Assembly (NCBI RefSeq): GCF_937900395.1
Contig: NZ_CALCDX010000098.1
Span: 1 to 9,290, forward strand
Direction: 5' to 3'
Length of the DNA: 9,290 nt
Source: an uncultured Caulobacter sp.
Lineage (GTDB): Bacteria; Pseudomonadota; Alphaproteobacteria; Caulobacterales; Caulobacteraceae
Part shown: piece after piece, positions 5,317-9,290 of the stretch
Numbering within the stretch: the first letter of the stretch is position 1
Layout: every line of letters starts with the position of its first letter
Translations under genes and position numbers: made by a program
The notes under the pieces: model-generated
The model's input: the letters and a program-made list of their open reading frames with translations, nothing else
The model's database searches: none
What the model was told of the DNA's origin: nothing

Positions 5317-8052
5317 ATGCGCACGCCCGCCAAAGCCGCCGGAACGGTCCCCGCGATGGAATGGCGCGACCTCGAGCGCGCCGACAGCATCATCGTGATC
5401 GCCGCGCCGGCCGCCTGGACGGACGCCCGCGTGGAAGCCTGGCTGGACTGGGCCGGAACCATCGAACCCAAGGCGCCGCTGGGCGGCGGCCCGGCCCGCT
5501 ACGCCGACCGCATCGCCAAGATCGGCCTGGCGCGCGGCCTCTTCGGCGACAAGGCCGACGCGGCTGGCTTCAAGGACGCGCTGCTGGCGACCATGCTGGG
5601 CGGCTACGCCACGCCGGCGGGTGGTCAGGCCGGACAGGTGCAGTTGCCCGACGTGGGCGAGATCGAGTTCGAGACCCTGGCTCGGGAAAATCTGGCTCGC
5701 CGCCGCGCCGCCACCCTGGCGGCCCAGGCCGCCAGCCGGCTGGACGCGGCCTTGGCTCAGGTCACCGACGCCGTTCGTCGCTGCCAGGGCGACGCGCGCG
5801 CCTGCGCCGACGTCCGCAAGAACCCCGCCTTGGCCCGCGCCGCGCGCAAGGCCCGCGAACTGGGCGCTGACGACCGCACGATCCTCGAGGCGATCGCCAC
5901 GGCCGATACGCCGCGTCCGACGATAACGGACCTGGCCCCGCCGCCCGAGACCGACATGATCGCGGCGGCGTCGCGCCATGGCGTCGCCGCTGGCGACGAG
6001 AGCGCGGCCCTGGCCGCGCACGTGGCCTGGGAAACGGGCGCCCTCACCCTCGCCTTCTCGCCGCAGGACGCCGAGATCCTGGCGCGCGGCGTCGGCGTCG
6101 GCGCGGCGATCGACGCCAGCGCCTTCCTTGACGACGAAGGCTTCGACGTCGAGCGCTTCACCGAGGTTTGCCATCTCTGGGGCACGGCGCTGGAACTGGA
6201 TCGTGGCGACCAGCAGGCGCGCCTGTCCCTCGCCGGTGTCGGCGACTGCCTGCTCAGCCAGGGTCTGGCCCAGACCAGCCAGGAAGGCCGCGACGCCGCC
6301 GCCGCGCTCTGGGCGCTGGCCGTCGGCGCCGCCCTGTCCGCCAGCGCCGAGGCGGCTTCGAGGCTGGGTCAGGACCCCGCCTACGCCCAGGATCGCCAAG
6401 GCGTGCTGAAGACCCTGGCCGAGCGCCGGGTGCGCGCCGCCGCCCTTCGCTCCGAGCTGGCCACCGAGGCCGCCACGGCCCTGGCCACCGCGCACGGACT
6501 GGCCAAGAAGCACGGCCTGCGTTCGATCGGCCTAGTCGGACCGTTCGAGGACGCCGAAGCCACCTTGCGCCTGGGCGGAGCGCCCGTCGGCGCGGCCGGC
6601 GCCATGTCGCCGGTGTCGGTGGCCCAGACCGCCGATGGCCTGCTGCTGCCGACCTTCAGCCCCGCCGCGATGGAGGCCCTCTCAGCCGAAGGCGCGGATC
6701 TGGACGCCGCCCGCCGCCACGCCGTGGGTCACGGCACGCTGCTGGAAAGCCCGGCGATCGACCACATCGTCCTGCAGGCGCGCGGATTCACGGCCCACGA
6801 GATCGAGAAGGCCGAGAACGCCTTGCGCGAGTGCCGCGGCCTGCGCGCCGCCTTCGCCCCCGCGGTCATGGGACCGGGCTTCCTGCGCGACGTGCTGGGC
6901 GCGTCCGCCGAGGACGTCGCCCGCCGCGACTTCGACACCCTGGCCTTCGCCGACTTCACCGAGGACGAGATCGAGGCGGCCGAACGCCATGCGCTGGGCG
7001 CGGGGCGGCTGGGCGACTGCGCCGCCCTCAATCCGGATCTCCGCGAGGCGTTCCAGTCGGTGGAGGCGCCGAGCTTCGCCGACCGCCTAGCCATGCTAAC
7101 GGCCGTGGAAGACTTCGCCTGCCTGCCCACGACCGTACCGTTACCCATTCCCTTCGACGCCCGGCCCGCCGACGCGGTTCGGGCCCAGGCCGCCGCCGCG
7201 CGCGCCGGGGTCCGCGCCCTGCGTCTGCAGCGCGCCGCGCCCCCGGCCGAGTTCAAGCTCGAGCTGCCAGAGGAGCCGGCCGCCGAGGCGCCGCGCCCCG
7301 CGCCTCTTCGCGAACAGATGGCGCGCGAACCGATCGTCACCGAGCGCGTGGTCGAGAAGATCGTCGAGCGCGACCGCTCGCGCCGCCGCCTGCCCGACCG
7401 CCGCAAGGGCTATATCCAGAAGGCGGCCGTCGGCGGTCACAAGGTCTATCTGCACACCGGCGAGTACGAGGATGGCGAGCTGGGCGAGCTGTTCATCGAC
7501 ATGCACAAGGAAGGCGCGGCCTTCCGCAGCCTGATGAACAACTTCGCGATCGCCGTGTCCCTGGGCCTGCAACACGGCGTGCCGCTGGACGAGTTCGTCG
7601 ACGCCTTCGTCTACACCAAATTCGAGCCGGCGGGCCCGGTGACGGGCAACGACTCCATTAAGTCGGCGACCTCGATCCTGGACTACGTGTTCCGTGAGCT
7701 GGGCGTGTCGTATCTGGGTCGCGACGACCTGGCCAACGCCGATCCCAGCGAGTTCAACGCCGACGGCCTGGGCGCGGGCAAGCGCCTCATCGACGCCGAC
7801 GAGGACGGCGAGCTCGACCCCGTCCCCGCCAGCCGCTTCATCTCCAAGGGCTTCTCGCGCGGCGCCACCCCCGACAACCTGGTCTTCGCCGCCTTCGGCC
7901 GCCGCCGGGTGGAGGGGGCTGAGAGGCCTGGCGTAGAGGGCGAGATGTGCCCGTCCTGCGGCGACCTCTCGCTGGTCCGGCGGGGCGCGATCACGGTCTG
8001 CGACACCTGCGGCGCTCAGTCCGACCAGACGGGGCCGTTGGCGTCCTCCTGA
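5317..8052 (+). CDS. Degenerate class II ribonucleotide reductase (NrdJ-like pseudoenzyme)
   Basis: This 911-residue protein is collinear with alphaproteobacterial B12-dependent NrdJ, which I recall as about 1200 residues. N-terminal counterparts: AAPAAWTDARVEAWL, then YADRIAKIGLARGLF (62-76) and FKDALLATMLGGYATP (85-100), where NrdJ continues with PNSPQWFNTG. VRKNPALARAARKAREL (166-182) matches the NrdJ KNPAL helix. FDVERFTEVCHLWG (276-289) and SASAEAASRLGQDPAYAQDR (341-360) follow. VGHGTLLESPAIDH (470-483), ARGFT (488-492) and GFLRDVLG (521-528) precede the near-intact C-terminal domain: LPDRRKGYIQKAAVGGHKVY, DMHKEGAAFRSLMNNFAIAV and on to L805. A four-Cys zinc ribbon ends it (C878, C881, C895, C898). 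Missing: the NPCSE thiyl-cysteine motif, PTGT, GSGTGSNF and the terminal redox cysteines. It therefore cannot be a normal reductase. The start has AGGAAA eight bases upstream. The frame is unbroken, which argues for selection; its role is unknown. Confidence 0.85.
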   Translation: MRTPAKAAGTVPAMEWRDLERADSIIVIAAPAAWTDARVEAWLDWAGTIEPKAPLGGGPARYADRIAKIGLARGLFGDKADAAGFKDALLATMLGGYATPAGGQAGQVQLPDVGEIEFETLARENLARRRAATLAAQAASRLDAALAQVTDAVRRCQGDARACADVRKNPALARAARKARELGADDRTILEAIATADTPRPTITDLAPPPETDMIAAASRHGVAAGDESAALAAHVAWETGALTLAFSPQDAEILARGVGVGAAIDASAFLDDEGFDVERFTEVCHLWGTALELDRGDQQARLSLAGVGDCLLSQGLAQTSQEGRDAAAALWALAVGAALSASAEAASRLGQDPAYAQDRQGVLKTLAERRVRAAALRSELATEAATALATAHGLAKKHGLRSIGLVGPFEDAEATLRLGGAPVGAAGAMSPVSVAQTADGLLLPTFSPAAMEALSAEGADLDAARRHAVGHGTLLESPAIDHIVLQARGFTAHEIEKAENALRECRGLRAAFAPAVMGPGFLRDVLGASAEDVARRDFDTLAFADFTEDEIEAAERHALGAGRLGDCAALNPDLREAFQSVEAPSFADRLAMLTAVEDFACLPTTVPLPIPFDARPADAVRAQAAAARAGVRALRLQRAAPPAEFKLELPEEPAAEAPRPAPLREQMAREPIVTERVVEKIVERDRSRRRLPDRRKGYIQKAAVGGHKVYLHTGEYEDGELGELFIDMHKEGAAFRSLMNNFAIAVSLGLQHGVPLDEFVDAFVYTKFEPAGPVTGNDSIKSATSILDYVFRELGVSYLGRDDLANADPSEFNADGLGAGKRLIDADEDGELDPVPASRFISKGFSRGATPDNLVFAAFGRRRVEGAERPGVEGEMCPSCGDLSLVRRGAITVCDTCGAQSDQTGPLASS

Positions 8053-8065
8053 CGTCCGACCGCAC

Positions 8066-8081
8066 CAACGACCGGTCGTTG
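8066..8081. repeat. Perfect 16-base palindrome
   Basis: CAACGACCGGTCGTTG is a perfect dyad with no central spacer. It begins 14 bases after the stop of the NrdJ-like gene and lies about 130 bases before the pentapeptide gene. There is no T-run after it, so a regulator-binding site for the downstream gene is more likely than a classical terminator. Confidence 0.55.
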
Positions 8082-8111
8082 AGCAGGGCGCGCAGCTCTA
8101 CCCGCGAGCCG

Positions 8112-8139
8112 TTAAATCCCCGTCATTACCGCGATTTAA
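8112..8139. repeat. Inverted repeat TTAAATC-N14-GATTTAA
   Basis: Perfect 7-base arms (8112-8118 and 8133-8139) make an A/T-rich pair within a GC-rich leader. The outer arms carry TTAA tetramers but not with CtrA spacing. They lie about 70 bases before the pentapeptide-protein ATG, in the region where its promoter should be. I could not place a confident -10. Confidence 0.35.
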
Positions 8140-8210
8140 GTGGCTTCTGGCGCCTGCCCGGTTCAAACCGTAACTCACACAGTCGCGTTATGGACTGCAC
8201 GGAGAAATTG

Positions 8211-9086
8211 ATGTTCCGTCTTGGCGCTCCCATCGCCGCCCTGTCGCTGAGCCTGCTGGCCCTGGCCGGCCAGGCGCACGCCGCGACCGAGGACCGCGAT
8301 GTCGCCCGGCTGACCTCCTTCGGCGGCACCTGCGCCAGCTGCGATCTGGCGGGCCGTAAGCTGATGAACGCCAAGTTCGCCGGCGCCAACTTCACCAAAT
8401 CCGTCCTGATCGGCGCCGACCTGCGCGGCGCGATGTTCTATGGCAGCAACTTCTACTCGGCCGACCTCAGCCGCGCCGACCTGCGCGGCGCCGAGATGCG
8501 CGGCGCCAACTTCAACAGCGCCAACTTCACCGACGCGCGGATGTCGGGCGTCGAAAGCAGCGGCGCGAACTTCCGGCAGGCCGTCCTCGTCCGGGTCGAT
8601 CTGTCGTCCGCCGAGTTGCACGGCGTCCTCATGATCGGCGCCAACCTACAGAAGGCGCGGTTGTCGAATGTCGAGCTGATCGCCGCGAACCTGTCGGGCG
8701 TGAACGCTCGCGACGCCGACTTCTCGAACGCCGACATCAATCACGCCAACTTCCAGGGCGGCCGCTTTGAGGGCGCGAACTTCCGCAACGCTGATCTGAC
8801 CGGGTCGAACCTGCGCGGGGCCGTCTTCGCTGGCGCGGACTTCCGCAACGCCGACCTGTCGCTGGTGGTGTTGAGCGGCGCTGACCTCTCGGCCGCACGC
8901 GGCCTTGATCAGGACCAGCTGGATGAAGCCTGCGGCGATGGCGGCACGCGCCTCCCCTCCGGCCTGACGGTGCGCTCGTGCAGCGGTATCCGGGGCTCGC
9001 AGCAGTTCATGCTGTGGCGGGAGATGCCCAAGTCGCCGCCTGCCCCGCCGGCTCCCCCCGCCCCGCCCAAGCCGCCCAAGTGGTGA
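8211..9086 (+). CDS. Secreted pentapeptide-repeat protein
   Basis: This 291-residue protein has a signal peptide (MFRLGAPIAALSLSLLALAG, cut likely after AHA at residue 24). It then has a C-A-S-C cap (C41, C44) and a run of A(D/N)(L/F)XX pentapeptides from about 45 to 228, with units such as GADLR, GANFN, SADLS and GANFR. That is about 36 pentapeptides, or nine turns of a right-handed quadrilateral beta-helix. A C-terminal cap (GLDQDQLDEACGDGGTRLP to C257) follows, then a Pro-rich tail of PPAPPAPP type ending in Lys-Trp. The four cysteines flank the helix and none lies inside it. The ATG at 8211 is preferred over the in-frame ATG at 8190 because GGAG (8201-8204) is correctly spaced only for the former. 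A role as DNA-gyrase mimic (Qnr-like) is unlikely for an exported protein. Function unknown, probably periplasmic. Confidence 0.9.
   Translation: MFRLGAPIAALSLSLLALAGQAHAATEDRDVARLTSFGGTCASCDLAGRKLMNAKFAGANFTKSVLIGADLRGAMFYGSNFYSADLSRADLRGAEMRGANFNSANFTDARMSGVESSGANFRQAVLVRVDLSSAELHGVLMIGANLQKARLSNVELIAANLSGVNARDADFSNADINHANFQGGRFEGANFRNADLTGSNLRGAVFAGADFRNADLSLVVLSGADLSAARGLDQDQLDEACGDGGTRLPSGLTVRSCSGIRGSQQFMLWREMPKSPPAPPAPPAPPKPPKW
8413..8491 (+). repeat. 19-base direct repeat with a 60-base period inside the pentapeptide gene
   Basis: GCGCCGACCTGCGCGGCGC occurs at 8413-8431 and 8473-8491, exactly 60 bases apart. That equals 20 residues, or one full four-sided turn of the pentapeptide helix. 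It encodes ADLRGA in both copies and suggests growth of the gene by duplication of whole turns. Confidence 0.6.
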
Positions 9087-9118
9087 TCGGCTGACCGGCA
9101 AAAAGCCTCACGCCAAGA

Positions 9119-9157
9119 AAAAGCCCTCCGATCGCGAGACCGGAGGGCTTTTCTTTT
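9119..9157. terminator. Bidirectional intrinsic terminator
   Basis: AAAAGCCCTCCG (9119-9130) pairs perfectly with CGGAGGGCTTTT (9141-9152) around a 10-base loop, followed by CTTTT on the plus strand. On the minus strand the hairpin is followed by TTTTTCTT. It lies 32 bases after the pentapeptide gene and 21 bases after the end of the convergent aspS, so it can stop both. Confidence 0.9.
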
Positions 9158-9173
9158 GCGGTGACCGCCAAGC

Positions 9174-9290
9174 CTAGACTTTGATGGGCGGCGCGGTGCG
9201 GATGTGCAGCTCCTTCAGCTGCTTGTCCAGCACATTGGCCGGGGCGTTCATCAAGAGGTCCTGGCCCTGCTGGTTCAGCGGGAAGGCGAT
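9174..9290 (-). CDS. aspS: Aspartyl-tRNA synthetase, C-terminal end only
   Basis: Thirty-eight codons and a TAG stop are visible; the rest of this roughly 600-residue enzyme lies beyond the right edge. The visible residues begin [20 protein letters not shown] and end with [18 protein letters not shown], then a short stretch, DLLMNAP and QLKELHIR match the extreme C-terminus of bacterial AspRS, which charges tRNA-Asp (and often tRNA-Asn in alphaproteobacteria). The five residues after HIRTA are a slightly longer tail than usual. It is convergent with the pentapeptide gene and shares its terminator. Only a short stretch supports the call, but the motif is distinctive. Confidence 0.8.

Noticed and set aside
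6168..7661. A 497-codon plus-strand frame and a 415-codon minus-strand frame (5266-6513) inside the NrdJ-like gene
   Set aside because: Both are Arg/Gly/Pro-rich shadow translations. Only the 5317-8052 frame shows similarity to a known family along its length and a good ribosome site.
5317..8052. Reading the gene as an ordinary functional class II ribonucleotide reductase
   Set aside because: The C-terminal domain alone would suggest this, but the thiyl-cysteine motif, the phosphate-binding motif and the terminal redox cysteines are missing, and the protein seems some 300 residues short.
7947..8210. Upstream extension of the pentapeptide-protein frame into the end of the NrdJ-like gene
   Set aside because: It overlaps the conserved zinc-ribbon codons in another frame. 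The signal peptide and the GGAG ribosome site place the start at 8211.

Overview
The window is GC-rich and densely coded, with short intergenic gaps and strong third-position G/C bias. It looks like a chromosomal segment of an alphaproteobacterium of the Caulobacter type. Four things point there: an NDUFA12-family complex I subunit and a DUF2155 protein beside aat, the aroQ-accB-accC-aat gene order, alphaproteobacterial-type sequences throughout, and GANTC sites in two divergent intergenic regions. No transposase, phage gene, integrase, CRISPR array, tRNA or rRNA was seen.

Layout. At the left edge, thiS and the start of thiG (cut by the window) run on the minus strand and encode the sulfur carrier and the thiazole synthase of thiamine biosynthesis. 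Divergent from them is a plus-strand run: aroQ (type II dehydroquinase, shikimate pathway), accB and accC (biotin carrier and biotin carboxylase of acetyl-CoA carboxylase) and aat (leucyl/phenylalanyl-tRNA-protein transferase of the N-degron pathway). The 3' end of aat overlaps, tail to tail, a minus-strand pair: an NDUFA12-family complex I accessory subunit followed five bases later by an exported DUF2155 protein.

The right half starts with a 274-base divergent intergenic region and then a 911-codon plus-strand gene. It is followed by a secreted pentapeptide-repeat protein, a probable bidirectional terminator, and the last 38 codons of a minus-strand aspartyl-tRNA synthetase gene.

The most unusual object is the 911-residue protein at 5317-8052. 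It is recognisably collinear with the long class II (B12-dependent) ribonucleotide reductase NrdJ of alphaproteobacteria, and its C-terminal domain is nearly intact. The catalytic barrel, however, has eroded into Ala-rich sequence: I cannot find the substrate/thiyl-cysteine motif, the phosphate-binding PTGT motif or the terminal redox cysteines. The long uninterrupted reading frame argues for a maintained pseudoenzyme rather than a dead gene. Its upstream region holds a hairpin and weak matches to DnaA, CcrM and CtrA sites, and a perfect 16-base palindrome lies just downstream. The rest of the window is mostly conserved housekeeping.
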